A stretch of 64,000 bases of DNA from Acidobacteriaceae bacterium (GCA_003151335.1 PLXE01000091.1:62001-126000); one strand, 5' to 3'. Numbered from the stretch's first letter, positions 34,132 through 43,338 are shown. A program made the numbers and translations. Notes: generated from the sequence alone by a model not told the origin.

Positions 34132-34758
34132 ATGCCCGCCGTCAAGCGCGACAAGATCAGGGTAGTCCTTGCCGAAGACCAGGCCATGGTCCTGGGCGCG
34201 CTTGCCGCGTTACTCGAAATGGAAGACGATATCGAGGTCATCGCCCGCGCACAGTCCGGCGACGAAGCCCTGCGCGCCGTGCAGCAAACCCGCCCCGACG
34301 TATTCATCACCGATATCGAAATGCCCACGCTGACGGGGTTGGAGGTCGCCGCCGAACTGAAGCGCCGTGGGGTACCGGTGCGCGTCATCATTCTCACCAC
34401 GTTCGCGCGCGCCGGATACCTGCGCCGCGCTCTCGACGCCGGAGCATCGGGCTATCTCCTGAAAGACATGCCCGCGGAACAACTCGCCGATGCGGTGCGG
34501 CGGGTGCATCGCGGACTGCGCGTCATTGATCCGCAACTTGCCGCCGAGGCTTGGACCGACGACGTCGATCCGCTCACCGAGCGCGAGCGTCAGGTGCTGC
34601 GCCTCGCCGGAGAAGGCAAAGCCAGCTCCGAAATCGCCACGGAATTGAATTTGTCGGAGGGCACAGTGCGTAATTATTTGTCGGAAGCCATCAGCAAACT
34701 CGGCGCCGCCAACCGCGTTGAGGCAGCGCGCATCGCCCGCGCCAAGGGCTGGTTGTAG
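34132..34758 (+). CDS. NarL/DesR-type response regulator
   Basis: A 208-residue regulator. The receiver domain has the acidic pocket AEDQ, phosphorylated D61 in ITDIEMP, and the TTFARAGYLRRALDAGASGYLLKD switch region. The C-terminal LuxR helix-turn-helix (LTERERQVLRLAGEGKASSEIATELNLSEGTVRNYLSEAISKLGAANRVEAAR) binds DNA. It is the partner of the upstream kinase. The probable target is the exporter operon; I could not find a convincing site. Confidence 0.94.
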   Translation: MPAVKRDKIRVVLAEDQAMVLGALAALLEMEDDIEVIARAQSGDEALRAVQQTRPDVFITDIEMPTLTGLEVAAELKRRGVPVRVIILTTFARAGYLRRALDAGASGYLLKDMPAEQLADAVRRVHRGLRVIDPQLAAEAWTDDVDPLTERERQVLRLAGEGKASSEIATELNLSEGTVRNYLSEAISKLGAANRVEAARIARAKGWL

Positions 34759-34801
34759 AAGCCGGCCGGACAAACTTGCAGTCAACCCAAGCCGCACGAG
34801 A

Positions 34802-34835
34802 AACGCCCCGGAGCAGGAGGTGCCTCCGGGGCGTT
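34802..34835. terminator. Bidirectional terminator-like hairpin
   Basis: AACGCCCCGGAG (34802-34813) pairs perfectly with CTCCGGGGCGTT (34824-34835). It lies between the converging regulator gene and the GcvH-like gene. No long T-run is present, so its efficiency is uncertain. Confidence 0.7.
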
Positions 34836-34851
34836 GCTCCTCTGACTGCAG

Positions 34852-35526
34852 TTACGTCAGGAAGAACTCGCGGGTGATCTTGGTCCATTGCTCGTCGGGC
34901 ATGGTGCTGGCGAGATCGTCGATGGCCACTCCGCCGTCCTGGGCCAAGGCGCCGAGCGCGCTGGGCACCACGCGCTGCAACCGCATCGAGGACTCTTCCG
35001 TCCACCACCGCGCCAGTGCGCCACCCAGCAGATTGCGGAAGTTGGTCTTGGCATCGGGAGACTGCACGGTCACCAGCCAGCCTTCGCCGTAGGGGTCTTT
35101 CGTCGCCAGCGCCGGATCGCTGACCACGGCTTCGTTGATATCGGCCACGCTGCCTTCGATCGGCGAAACCATGTCAACCTTGACGCCGTTGCGCACCAGG
35201 CTCCATACCTTTTGTCCCTGACGAATCCACTGGCCACGCTGCGGCAGCACGATGTGCTCGACCTTGCCGGTCAGCTTGGAGGCGAAGTCGTCGATGCCGA
35301 TTCGTACCAGATTTGGACTCTCGCTTAGCGCCCAGGTGTGTCCGGGGTGATAGCGAAGATTGTCGGGGACTAAGAAGCCGCCTACCAGGCTGGGCTTCAC
35401 GCGCGCTGCCGCGTCTGGTTTGTGCATCGTCGGGGCTACCTGCAGCACGGGGTGTTTCGCTTTCGAGTAGAAGAAATCAATGGTTAGGAAGATTGCGAAC
35501 ATCATGAGAACTAGAAGAACTGTCAT
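34852..35526 (-). CDS. Membrane-anchored GcvH-like lipoyl-domain protein
   Basis: A 224-residue protein. It has one N-terminal membrane helix (VLLVLMMFAIFLTIDFFYS), then a GcvH-like fold from about residue 60 (YHPGHTWALSES...RIGIDDFASKLTGKVEHIVLP), ending with NEAVVSDPALATKDPYGEGWLVTV. At the lipoyl-lysine position there is NGVKVDMVSPIEG, keeping a Lys but not the normal ESVKAASD motif. A long C-terminal extension (70 residues) is absent from true H proteins. No glycine-cleavage genes are nearby, so it is probably not part of that system. ATG 35526 has AGGAGG 5 nt upstream. Confidence 0.8.
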   Translation of the reverse strand: MTVLLVLMMFAIFLTIDFFYSKAKHPVLQVAPTMHKPDAAARVKPSLVGGFLVPDNLRYHPGHTWALSESPNLVRIGIDDFASKLTGKVEHIVLPQRGQWIRQGQKVWSLVRNGVKVDMVSPIEGSVADINEAVVSDPALATKDPYGEGWLVTVQSPDAKTNFRNLLGGALARWWTEESSMRLQRVVPSALGALAQDGGVAIDDLASTMPDEQWTKITREFFLT

Positions 35527-35575
35527 AACCGCCTCCTGCCTCGCATCCGAGGGCTTCTTGCTCTGCCAGCGCTTG

Positions 35576-35988
35576 GTTGCTTCGCGCTCGACACTTTTCT
35601 TAAGGCATTCGGCATACCAAATCAGCGAATGAGGAAAATTGTTGCGATGAGGGCGTGCAAGTGGCGAGAATTGTTTGTCTTGCGCAGCCCCGTTGCGAAT
35701 CTCCTCGATACCCGAGTTGCATTCTTCAACGACGTAATTCGTTGCGTTCTGCAACTGCAAATTCGTAGAATGCCGCCTTTAGTGCTAGCTCCCATTCTGT
35801 ATCACCAGTGGAACCAGTGAGTTAGCTTGCATTCGAGAGGGTCGAGAGGCGGTGTTGCAATTTTCATCGCGCTGATGCACTCCGCAACACCACCGAGGAG
35901 AAAAACAGCAATGCGAACAATGAATTTTGGGCTGAAAACGAAAAAAATCTGAAACGATAGGCACACGGCGGGACCGGAAGACGCGTTG
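35576..35988. promoter_or_regulatory. Array of GTTGC/GCAAC half-sites upstream of the GcvH-like gene
   Basis: The 549-base space 35527-36075 has no gene. By hand count it has GTTGC at 35576, 35641, 35692, 35716, 35741, 35854 and 35984, and GCAAC at 35751 and 35884. Two form 15-bp palindromic repeats 25 bp apart: GTTGCATTCTTCAAC (35716-35730) and GTTGCGTTCTGCAAC (35741-35755). GGTGTTGC (35851-35858) pairs with GCAACACC (35884-35891). The regulator is unknown. Confidence 0.5.
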
Positions 35989-36075
35989 CGGTCGAATCAT
36001 GGGCGGTCTGCTCGGCTGGTGATCCTAAGACGAAGGCGCTCGGAGCGTGCGCAAAAGTGCCTCAAGGATTATTCG

Positions 36076-38151
36076 TTAGTTCTGAGGGCCGCTGCGCGCA
36101 GGCATGGACATACGAACAGCAGTTACGCTTTCGATGAAGACCCGGCTGGGCACGACGGAGATCCAATCGAGGCGGGTGATAAGCAATTTCAAGCCGACGA
36201 TTGCCGGACGGCTGGCGCGGCGCCACTCCGATTCATCCGCCGCAAAATAGCTTCCCATCCCCGCTTCGTCCCATGGGTAAAGCCAAACCTCGCAGGTGCG
36301 GTTTGGTTCCACCAGAAAGGGCAAGCGCTCCTGCGATCCATCGGCGAAGGCAATCTGCAAAGAGACTTGCGAAGGTTTCCGTATTTTCCACCAGGCTGAG
36401 TACGTGACCTGAAGGCGGAGCGTCAGGAAGTCTGCGCCCGCGGGTGGCCAACGGATCGGCCCCAAGTCAAGGGAGCTATTGCGATGGGTGATGGGTATTT
36501 CACCAGAGGTCTTGCCCAGATTCTGCTGGTTGAAGATCAGCCGCGAATCGCGAGTTTCGTCGCGCGCCAGTCCGAGCACGCCGTTCGCGGGACTGCCGGC
36601 GGAATGGTAATGACGCATTAGGTAGAACCACAGCTCCGGACTGCGGGTGAAATTGGGAATGCCATCTACGCCTTGGCTGATGACGCCGTCGGGAAGGTAA
36701 AGTCCGAATAGCGGATTCGACCGGCGCAGTCCGGCTAACTCGAGATTGGTAAGGTACTCTCCATTGACCAGATAACTTTGCAGCACCCCACCCGCAACCA
36801 CGCGGCGGGAAGTCAGGCCGAACGCGGTCTCGTAAGGAAACACGAGAATGGGACCGCCGCGGTCCGTGTGCTGATCGATATAGGCCGAAACTGACGACAA
36901 AAGTTCGCTGTCGGCGGTGCGGAAGCAAGCGTGATCGAATGCGCGAAACCCGTCGGGACAAACCAGGGTCGGATTTTGTATTTCTCTCCATTTCGCTTCC
37001 AGGTTGCTGGGAACGAAGGCCCCGTCAGGATGGGCCAGCAGCAAGGTCCCGACAACGGCGACGCCCACCAGGATGCCCGAGATCACAGGAGCTGAGGGTC
37101 GCCCGCCGATCAGGATTGCGCCGCCGAGGAAAATCATGGGGAAGACGGCGAGCAGCACGTGGCCGTAGTCGGAGCGTACCAATCCGCTTTGCAGCATAAG
37201 AAATGAGAAGCAGAATCCGGAGAGCAGGAAAGCTGGACGCAGCGTCCACCCGCGACTGTCCGGTTCACGCCACCTCCAAGCCAGACCGAAAACAAGGACA
37301 CTCATCGCCATGGTGGAGAGAACCAGGCGCTTGCCGGCTTTCGGCATCCCCGATGGCACGAACCAGCGATAGGAAGTGGCCAGCGTGAAGCTGGAATGCC
37401 AGAACTTGAAATTGAACGCAGAGGCCATGGCGGCATTGGTCGCCAACATCAGGACCGCAAAGCATGCACCTGCCAGGGCCAATAAAAGCATCAGCCTAAA
37501 GCCCGCTCCGGGGAGTCTCCTCTTCACCGCGTAGGTGGCGGCCACGGACAGCAACAGCGCCGCTACGCTATACAGCCCCGTGTCCGCGGAAAGCAAAAAG
37601 CAGATGATACAGACCGCTCCGGCTGCGAGTGCGGGCAGTACGCGGGCCCGGGTGTCTGATGCTACGACATCCGCAAGCCGCAAGAATCCCAGAAAGACCA
37701 CGATGGAAACGGAGGCGCGCACATCTGGCGGCGACCAGAAGACCACGGCCAACAGCACGAACAACCGCCGCTTCCATGAACTTGCCTCCCGGAAGAGCAG
37801 CCAGGCGCTGGAGAATGTGGCGAGAATGGTGACGAACCATGGCAGCGTGTACCAGGTGGCATAGACCGTCCCGGTCGAAATCCCCAGCCAGCGCGACGGT
37901 GCACTGGAGAGCCATTGGAAGAGCGGTCCGTAAGTAAATGTCACGTCACGACCAAACCAAATTCCGTTCGCTGCCTTGTAACTGGTATCGAGAAGCCAGG
38001 AACCATCGAGCAGGTCAAGTGGGGGAGCGATGAAAAGCGCTCGGTGGCGAAACAGGATCGCGGGAGTGCAAGCCGCCAGCAGAAGCAATAACAAGCACCA
38101 ATCCAGAAGAGGCGGCAGCGGTACAGAGCGGCGTAGGAAGAATTTCTTCAT
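36076..38151 (-). CDS. Large multi-pass membrane protein of unknown function
   Basis: A 691-residue protein with about ten membrane segments in the first 400 residues and a C-terminal soluble domain of about 290 residues facing the outside. The layout resembles membrane glycosyltransferases or YfhO-type proteins, but no clear catalytic motif is seen. FVPSNLEAKWREIQNP and ILVFPYETAFGL mark the junction of membrane and soluble parts. ATG 38151 is chosen over the TTG three codons earlier. A role in cell-envelope glycan assembly is only a guess. Confidence 0.7.
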   Translation of the reverse strand: MKKFFLRRSVPLPPLLDWCLLLLLLAACTPAILFRHRALFIAPPLDLLDGSWLLDTSYKAANGIWFGRDVTFTYGPLFQWLSSAPSRWLGISTGTVYATWYTLPWFVTILATFSSAWLLFREASSWKRRLFVLLAVVFWSPPDVRASVSIVVFLGFLRLADVVASDTRARVLPALAAGAVCIICFLLSADTGLYSVAALLLSVAATYAVKRRLPGAGFRLMLLLALAGACFAVLMLATNAAMASAFNFKFWHSSFTLATSYRWFVPSGMPKAGKRLVLSTMAMSVLVFGLAWRWREPDSRGWTLRPAFLLSGFCFSFLMLQSGLVRSDYGHVLLAVFPMIFLGGAILIGGRPSAPVISGILVGVAVVGTLLLAHPDGAFVPSNLEAKWREIQNPTLVCPDGFRAFDHACFRTADSELLSSVSAYIDQHTDRGGPILVFPYETAFGLTSRRVVAGGVLQSYLVNGEYLTNLELAGLRRSNPLFGLYLPDGVISQGVDGIPNFTRSPELWFYLMRHYHSAGSPANGVLGLARDETRDSRLIFNQQNLGKTSGEIPITHRNSSLDLGPIRWPPAGADFLTLRLQVTYSAWWKIRKPSQVSLQIAFADGSQERLPFLVEPNRTCEVWLYPWDEAGMGSYFAADESEWRRASRPAIVGLKLLITRLDWISVVPSRVFIESVTAVRMSMPARSGPQN

Positions 38152-38223
38152 GCCCGACAAGGTTCAGGTGGGTCCAGGGAGAGAACGCATAACAGTAGCA
38201 TTGCGGGAGCCTGCCAGGCGCAT

Positions 38224-38886
38224 TTATTGCGCGGCACTGCCTTGCACTACGATCCCCAGCTTCTCGGTCGGGCTTGCACCCGAGGATGGAACGGTTACGG
38301 TAAACACCACGACTCCCTTTGCGCCTCCTACGACGCTACCCGGCTCGCCTGCTGTATCCAGAGCAATCACGGCCGGATGGTTCGTACCCGTCGTTTTCGC
38401 GCTCAGCGCAACCAGCTTCTTGTAAAGGTAACCTTGTTCGGGATTGGGATCGCTGGCGACAGGAATGGCCAACAGGAAATCGGGATTAGGCGCCACACCC
38501 AGGTGGTTGCCGTCCTGCGGCAGCAGTTGATAACGCAAGCTGTACACGCCGGCAGGAATTGCCTCTCCGCGGAAATCGGTCATGCCCTTGGGCAGGTTGA
38601 CCACGCCAACAAACTCCCCGTTCGCCAACTCCGCATAGAGCGCGCCGGGAACATCCTTCGCCGCAGTCTTGAGTTGCTTTGCAAACCAGAACTCCGCGGT
38701 CCAACCCCCGTCGAGGGTTATGCGGTATCCCTTTGTTTCGACCGCTTGCTTCAGCGCGTCAGAAGCTACGGGCGCGCTCAAGGCGCCGATGCGCTCGACC
38801 TGGGCGACAGCAGCGAAAACAGTGGTCGCGACGCAGAACATCGCGCCCCAAATCAGTAAGCGGCATAGGAACCGTTGTCTAGCCAT
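38224..38886 (-). CDS. Secreted protein of unknown function
   Basis: A 220-residue protein with a signal peptide (LLIWGAMFCVATTVFAAVA). The mature part holds a beta-rich domain with GEFVGVVNLPKGMTDFRGEAIPAGVYSLRYQLLPQDGNHLG, a pattern I associate with small secreted Acidobacteria proteins of unknown role. ATG 38886 matches the signal peptide; the longer upstream frame is non-coding. The 362 bases between it and phoH hold only small hairpins such as CCCGCC-AC-GGCGGG (39193-39206). Confidence 0.7.
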   Translation of the reverse strand: MARQRFLCRLLIWGAMFCVATTVFAAVAQVERIGALSAPVASDALKQAVETKGYRITLDGGWTAEFWFAKQLKTAAKDVPGALYAELANGEFVGVVNLPKGMTDFRGEAIPAGVYSLRYQLLPQDGNHLGVAPNPDFLLAIPVASDPNPEQGYLYKKLVALSAKTTGTNHPAVIALDTAGEPGSVVGGAKGVVVFTVTVPSSGASPTEKLGIVVQGSAAQ

Positions 38887-39248
38887 TGACCGAACATAAT
38901 ACAAGTGCCCGGCACGGCGCTCCCTTTTCTTCCCGGCGCCATCTAAATAACTGGATACTGGCAGGGCTAAGAGGAGAGAATTCGGATCGTTATCCAGTTG
39001 CATTTTATTGATTTGACTCCTGTCCCCATTCAGGGATACGCTAGCGGCCAATGAGAGTTGTTTTTCGCTTGGGCAATCTTCCGGGCTCAATCCCTACCAC
39101 TGCACAGCATTGCCATGCATCCCAATGTCAGACCGAAGCGGCTGGTCTGTCACCGGTCCATCCCGCTTTCGGGACCCGGGGCTCCAATCCGCCCGCCACG
39201 GCGGGAGTTGCGGTCGCGATACAAACGGAGGCTGACTTCCGACTCTAA

Positions 39249-40358
39249 ATGAAGAAGAACATCGAAATAAGCCCGAACATCGAAACCCTATTTGGTACCC
39301 GAGACGAAAACCTGCGCCTGCTGGAAGATGGCTTGAATGTCGCCATCGCCATGCGGCCCGATTCCATCGAGATTGAGGGAGCGGCGGCCGACGTGGGCCG
39401 GGCACAGCAGGTATTTACCGACTACCAGCACCTGCTTCGCAATGGGTTTACTTTCGTGAACGGCGATCTGGGCGCCATGATTCGTGTCTTGACCTCGGAC
39501 CCGACAGCCACCTTGCGTGGACTCGCCGAAGCCGGCAAACAGCGCTCGTTTGGCAAGCGCAGCGTGCAGCCCAAGAGCATTAACCAACGGCGCTACCTCG
39601 AGGCCATCGAGAACAGCGACATGGTGTTCGGCGTCGGGCCCGCGGGAACCGGCAAGACTTACCTCGCGGTGGCGATGGGCATCGCGGCGCTGCTGTCGAA
39701 GCGCGTGAATCGCATCGTGCTGGCGCGTCCTGCTGTCGAAGCCGGCGAGCGCCTGGGCTTCCTGCCGGGGACCTTGCAGGAAAAAGTCGATCCCTACCTG
39801 CGTCCTTTGTATGACGCCCTGTACGACATGCTCGAACCCGACAAGGTGGATCGCTACCTGGAGAAGAACATCATTGAGATTGCTCCCATCGCGTTCATGC
39901 GCGGGCGAACGCTCAACGATGCGTTTGTCATTCTGGATGAAGCGCAGAACACCACGTCGGAGCAGATGAAGATGTTCGTCACCCGCCTCGGCTTCAATTC
40001 CAAGGCGGTCATCACCGGCGACATCACCCAGATCGATCTGCCGAACGCCAACCGCAGCGGCATGGTGGAGGCGATCGAGATCCTGCGCAACGTGGAAGGT
40101 ATCCGCTTCTGCTACTTCGACGAGGGAGACGTGGTGCGCCATCACCTGGTGCAGCGAATCATCCGGGCCTACGACGACTATAAAGGGCGCAACGAACAGT
40201 TGTCACTGTCGCTGGAAATCAAGAACGGCAATGGTTTCGCGACCGCGCGCAGCAGCGATGGGCGGGTGCCTGCGCCGAGCGTCGAGCGGGAGACATCGCT
40301 GGCGGAAGTGCCTTCGGCCGAGGCGTCCCCGCCCGCACAAAATCGCGTTTCCGAGTAA
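39249..40358 (+). CDS. PhoH-family ATPase
   Basis: A 369-residue PhoH-like protein. An N-terminal KH-like region precedes the ATPase, with Walker A GPAGTGKT at 130-137 and Walker [11 protein letters not shown]. It is a predicted RNA-associated P-loop ATPase; the precise job is not known. It opens the widely conserved phoH-ybeY-corC-era block. The ATG has no strong ribosome site. The C-terminal 50 residues are low-complexity. Confidence 0.93.
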   Translation: MKKNIEISPNIETLFGTRDENLRLLEDGLNVAIAMRPDSIEIEGAAADVGRAQQVFTDYQHLLRNGFTFVNGDLGAMIRVLTSDPTATLRGLAEAGKQRSFGKRSVQPKSINQRRYLEAIENSDMVFGVGPAGTGKTYLAVAMGIAALLSKRVNRIVLARPAVEAGERLGFLPGTLQEKVDPYLRPLYDALYDMLEPDKVDRYLEKNIIEIAPIAFMRGRTLNDAFVILDEAQNTTSEQMKMFVTRLGFNSKAVITGDITQIDLPNANRSGMVEAIEILRNVEGIRFCYFDEGDVVRHHLVQRIIRAYDDYKGRNEQLSLSLEIKNGNGFATARSSDGRVPAPSVERETSLAEVPSAEASPPAQNRVSE

Positions 40359-40419
40359 ATCCTTGCTACCATGATATGGGAGGGCTGAACGTGCCCTCCC
40401 ATTTGTACTTGAGCGAAAA

Positions 40420-40920
40420 ATGCTTCTCCTGGTACACGCACTGCCCGATGTTCGCGAGCGCGCGCTGGCGCTGTTTGCAGGAAAAGCGCAACGCGCCGTC
40501 GGACTGCGCGGTGACGTCGTCATTTTCGTCACCTGCAGCGAGGAGATGCAGAAACTCAACCGCGAGTATCGGGGCAGGGATGAACCGACCGACGTACTGA
40601 CGTTCCCCTCTCTCAGCCCCAGAGTGCTCGGCGACATCGCCATTTCGGTAGAGATTGCCGCGGCCAATGCCGCCGAACTCGGCCACTCCACCGAAGCAGA
40701 AGTGAAGGTCCTCATCCTGCACGGATTATTGCATCTCGCCGGGTACGACCACGAAACCGATGATGGCGAGATGCAAACTCGCGAAACCGCCCTGCGCCGC
40801 AAGCTCGGCTTGCCCGTCGGACTGATCGAGCGCACCCACACCAGCCTTCCGAAGCGTGCGGTTGGCCGAAAGCCATCCGCCAAGTCTGCCGGCTCCAGCA
40901 GTCGCGGTGGCCGGAGATGA
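40420..40920 (+). CDS. ybeY: Endoribonuclease YbeY
   Basis: A 166-residue YbeY, a zinc-dependent RNase needed for 16S rRNA 3' maturation and ribosome quality control. The metal motif H-x3-H-x5-H is intact (H101, H105, H111 in HGLLHLAGYDH), as is the substrate arginine segment LNREYRGRDEPTDVLTFP. It has an Arg/Ser-rich C-terminal tail beyond the family norm. Its TGA overlaps the next gene's ATG (ATGA). Confidence 0.95.
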   Translation: MLLLVHALPDVRERALALFAGKAQRAVGLRGDVVIFVTCSEEMQKLNREYRGRDEPTDVLTFPSLSPRVLGDIAISVEIAAANAAELGHSTEAEVKVLILHGLLHLAGYDHETDDGEMQTRETALRRKLGLPVGLIERTHTSLPKRAVGRKPSAKSAGSSSRGGRR

Positions 40921-42188
40921 GCCTGCCGTTGTCCATCCTTTTGGTGGTTTTGATGGCGCTGCTGGCCCTGGTGTCCTACGTGGACCGGCTCTACGCGGAG
41001 ATGGGAAAGTTTTTGGGGCGGGAGTTCCAGGAGAACCTGGACGCCTACGAGCATCACGTCGAGCCCAAACTGCACGTGAGCCGCGACCGGGCTGCGCTCT
41101 CGATGGCCGTGCTGACCCAGATGTGCATGGCCAGCATTGGCGTGCTCATCGGCTACGTGCTGTTCATGGAAAAGCGCTGGGTCGTGCTCGATTTGGTGCA
41201 GGCGGCGGTGAGTCTCATCTTCATCATCGTCATCTTCAACCGTTTGCTGCCGTATCTATTTTTCGTGCGCACTAGAGGTGAGTGGCTGGCGCGATGGGTC
41301 CCGGTTTTACGGACGCTAATCTATCTTGCCGTACCCGTAACATTGATTCTAGGCTTCGCTCTGTCGGTCGCATCGCTCTCCAAGGAGCATCCGGGACCGC
41401 AGCCTGAGCACCCGTCGGAGGCGGTGGACGCTCTGATCGAAGCCGGTCAGGAAGAGGGCATTCTGGAGGAGGGCGACCGCGACCTTATCCAGTCGGTCGT
41501 GGAATTCGGCGACAAGACAGTGCGCGAGGTGATGACACCCCGACCCGAGATCGTCGCGGTCCCCATCGACACCACCATCGAGGAATTTACCGAGCTGATA
41601 AAGAAGCATCCCTATTCGCGCATACCGGTGTATGAAGGCGAGATCGACCATATGAAAGGTATCGTGTATGCGAAGGACCTCTTGCAGGTCCTCGATACGG
41701 ACGCGCGCACCAAAACCGTGCGCGACTTGATGAAGCCCGATGTGTACTTTGTCCCCGAAACCAAGCTGGGCAGCGAACTCATGCGCGAGATGCAGCGCGA
41801 CAACATTCGCATGGCCATCGTCATCGACGAGTACGGCGGAGTCGCGGGCCTGGTCACCATCGAGGACCTGGTGGAAGAGATCGTTGGCGAGATCCGCGAC
41901 GAGCACGAAAAGGCTGAGGTGATGAAGGAGAGCGGGTCCTCGTACATCTTCAACGGCAACACCGATGTGGACCTGCTGGAAAAATTGCTGGGCGTGCGGC
42001 CCGACGAAAAAGAGGCGACCACCATTGCCGGGCTGGTAAGCGAACTCGCCGGACATATCCCCAAGGCGGGCGAAGTCTTCGAGGAGAACGGATTGCGCTT
42101 CGAAGTGTTGGAATCCACCGAACGCCGCATCGATCGCGTGCGGGTTAGTCTGCAGACCAGTTCTGCCTCCACCCAGGTTGGAAGCTGA
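40917..42188 (+). CDS. CNNM/CorC-type transporter protein with CBS pair
   Basis: A 423-residue protein. The N-terminal third carries membrane segments of the CNNM type. Then come two CBS domains (VREVMTPRPEIVAVPIDTTIEEFTELIKKHPYSRIPVYE... and RDLMKPDVYFVPETKLGSELM) and the C-terminal CorC_HlyC domain. Such proteins function in Mg/Co efflux or resistance; the exact ion here is not known. It overlaps ybeY by four bases. Confidence 0.9.
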   Translation: MSLPLSILLVVLMALLALVSYVDRLYAEMGKFLGREFQENLDAYEHHVEPKLHVSRDRAALSMAVLTQMCMASIGVLIGYVLFMEKRWVVLDLVQAAVSLIFIIVIFNRLLPYLFFVRTRGEWLARWVPVLRTLIYLAVPVTLILGFALSVASLSKEHPGPQPEHPSEAVDALIEAGQEEGILEEGDRDLIQSVVEFGDKTVREVMTPRPEIVAVPIDTTIEEFTELIKKHPYSRIPVYEGEIDHMKGIVYAKDLLQVLDTDARTKTVRDLMKPDVYFVPETKLGSELMREMQRDNIRMAIVIDEYGGVAGLVTIEDLVEEIVGEIRDEHEKAEVMKESGSSYIFNGNTDVDLLEKLLGVRPDEKEATTIAGLVSELAGHIPKAGEVFEENGLRFEVLESTERRIDRVRVSLQTSSASTQVGS

Positions 42189-42189
42189 C

Positions 42190-43185
42190 ATGGCATTTCG
42201 ATCCGGCTTCGTCTCCATCATCGGACGCCCCAACGCGGGAAAGTCCACCCTGCTGAATGCGCTGGTCGGCGAAAAACTCGCCATCGTGACTCGCAAGCCG
42301 CAAACCACGCGCAATCGCATTCAGGGGATCATCAACGTCGAGCGCAAGGGCAAGAAACCCGCTCAAGCGAAAGAAGCTGGGGTGGGGCACCCACGCCCGG
42401 CGGGACAAATCGTTCTGGTTGATACTCCCGGAGTTCACAAGCCGATCAACTCGCTGAACCGGCGCATGATGAAGGAAGTGTATGACGCGCTGGAAGGCTG
42501 CGATCTGCTGCTGCTGATCGCGGACGCGACCGCCAGGTTCGGCGCCGGCGACAAATTCGTGCTCGACATTGTGAAAAAGAGCGGCCAGCCCTGCTTCCTG
42601 CTGCTGAACAAGATCGATGTGCTCGACAAACAACGGTTGCTGCCGCTCATCGCGGAGTATAAAGAGCGGCACGAATTCGCCGAGGTGATCCCGATTTCGG
42701 CGATGAAACGCGAAGGCCTCGACGCATTGCTGGCGTCGGTGATGAAGGCGCTTCCCGAGGGGCCGCGATATTTTCCCAAAGACCAGCTCACCGATCAGCC
42801 GGAGCGATTTCTGGTGGCGGAGTTGATTCGCGAGCAGGTGCTGTTGGCAACCGAGCAGGAAGTGCCCTATGCGACGACGGTGCTGATTGACCAGTACGAA
42901 GAGGGCGCTAGACTGACGCGTGTCGCCGCAACGATTTACTGCGAGCGTGAGGGGCAGAAGGCGATCCTGATTGGCAAACAGGGCTCGACGTTGAAGAAAA
43001 TCGGGACGGCGGCGCGGCTGCAAATCCAGGGACTGCTCAACACCAAAGTGTTTCTCGAACTCTTCGTGAAGGTGCGCGCCGGCTGGCGTGATTCGCGCGA
43101 CTTCGTGCAGGAAACCGACTGGCGGACCCAGCTTCAGAACATGTCCATGGCCAAGCAGAAGGAAGAGCCCGAGCCGGAAAGCTAG
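42190..43185 (+). CDS. era: GTPase Era with an 18-residue insertion
   Basis: A 331-residue Era, a GTPase that binds 16S rRNA in 30S assembly. Motifs are G1 GRPNAGKS (12-19), TTRNR (39-43), G3 DTPG (79-82), G4 NKID and the C-terminal KH domain with IGKQGSTLKKIG. Between ERKG and QIVLVDTPG there are 18 extra residues (55-72, KKPAQAKEAGVGHPRPAG) not expected in the family. Their DNA (42351-42404) contains GGGGTGGGGCACCCACG, the core of an intergenic repeat in this window. The insert is in frame and lies in the loop between the switch strands, so the protein may still work. The start at 42190 is preferred to TTG 42178. Confidence 0.95.
   Translation: MAFRSGFVSIIGRPNAGKSTLLNALVGEKLAIVTRKPQTTRNRIQGIINVERKGKKPAQAKEAGVGHPRPAGQIVLVDTPGVHKPINSLNRRMMKEVYDALEGCDLLLLIADATARFGAGDKFVLDIVKKSGQPCFLLLNKIDVLDKQRLLPLIAEYKERHEFAEVIPISAMKREGLDALLASVMKALPEGPRYFPKDQLTDQPERFLVAELIREQVLLATEQEVPYATTVLIDQYEEGARLTRVAATIYCEREGQKAILIGKQGSTLKKIGTAARLQIQGLLNTKVFLELFVKVRAGWRDSRDFVQETDWRTQLQNMSMAKQKEEPEPES
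42351..42404 (+). repeat. Repeat-like 54-nt insertion inside era
   Basis: The segment interrupts the expected GAGCGCAAGGG-ACAAATCGTT reading and is bounded by GGG on both sides. It holds an AGCG-AAAGA-AGCT-like hairpin followed by GGGGTGGGGCACCCACG, close to the second module of intergenic copies A and B. Confidence 0.7.
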
Positions 43186-43204
43186 ACAGCTCGCTTCTAA
43201 AATT

Positions 43205-43301
43205 GTCATTACGAGCGAAGCGAGGAATCTGCTGTTGTTTGCGCCTGAGACGACGAATGAAAAGGCGTGTGCCCCCACCCAACCTTCCTTTGGTTGGGTG
43301 G
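43205..43301. repeat. Dispersed repeats downstream of era
   Basis: GTCATTACGAGCGAAGCG (43205-43222) is related to the unit at 18771. It is followed by a perfect 10-bp stem, CCACCCAACC (43275-43284) and GGTTGGGTGG (43292-43301), within a TGCCCCCACCC...GGGTGGCCGGGG context. The stem might also stop transcription of the era block. Confidence 0.65.
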
Positions 43302-43338
43302 CCGGGGTCTGATATTATCCTCCAAAGATACGAAAGAC

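Noticed and set aside
35785-36000. 71-residue minus-strand frame in the GTTGC leader
   Set aside because: No ribosome site and no recognisable sequence; the palindrome array makes a regulatory leader more likely.
39120-39206. Possible tRNA-like GC-rich stems before phoH
   Set aside because: No T-arm consensus, no acceptor stem pairing and no CCA; the stems are short hairpins only.
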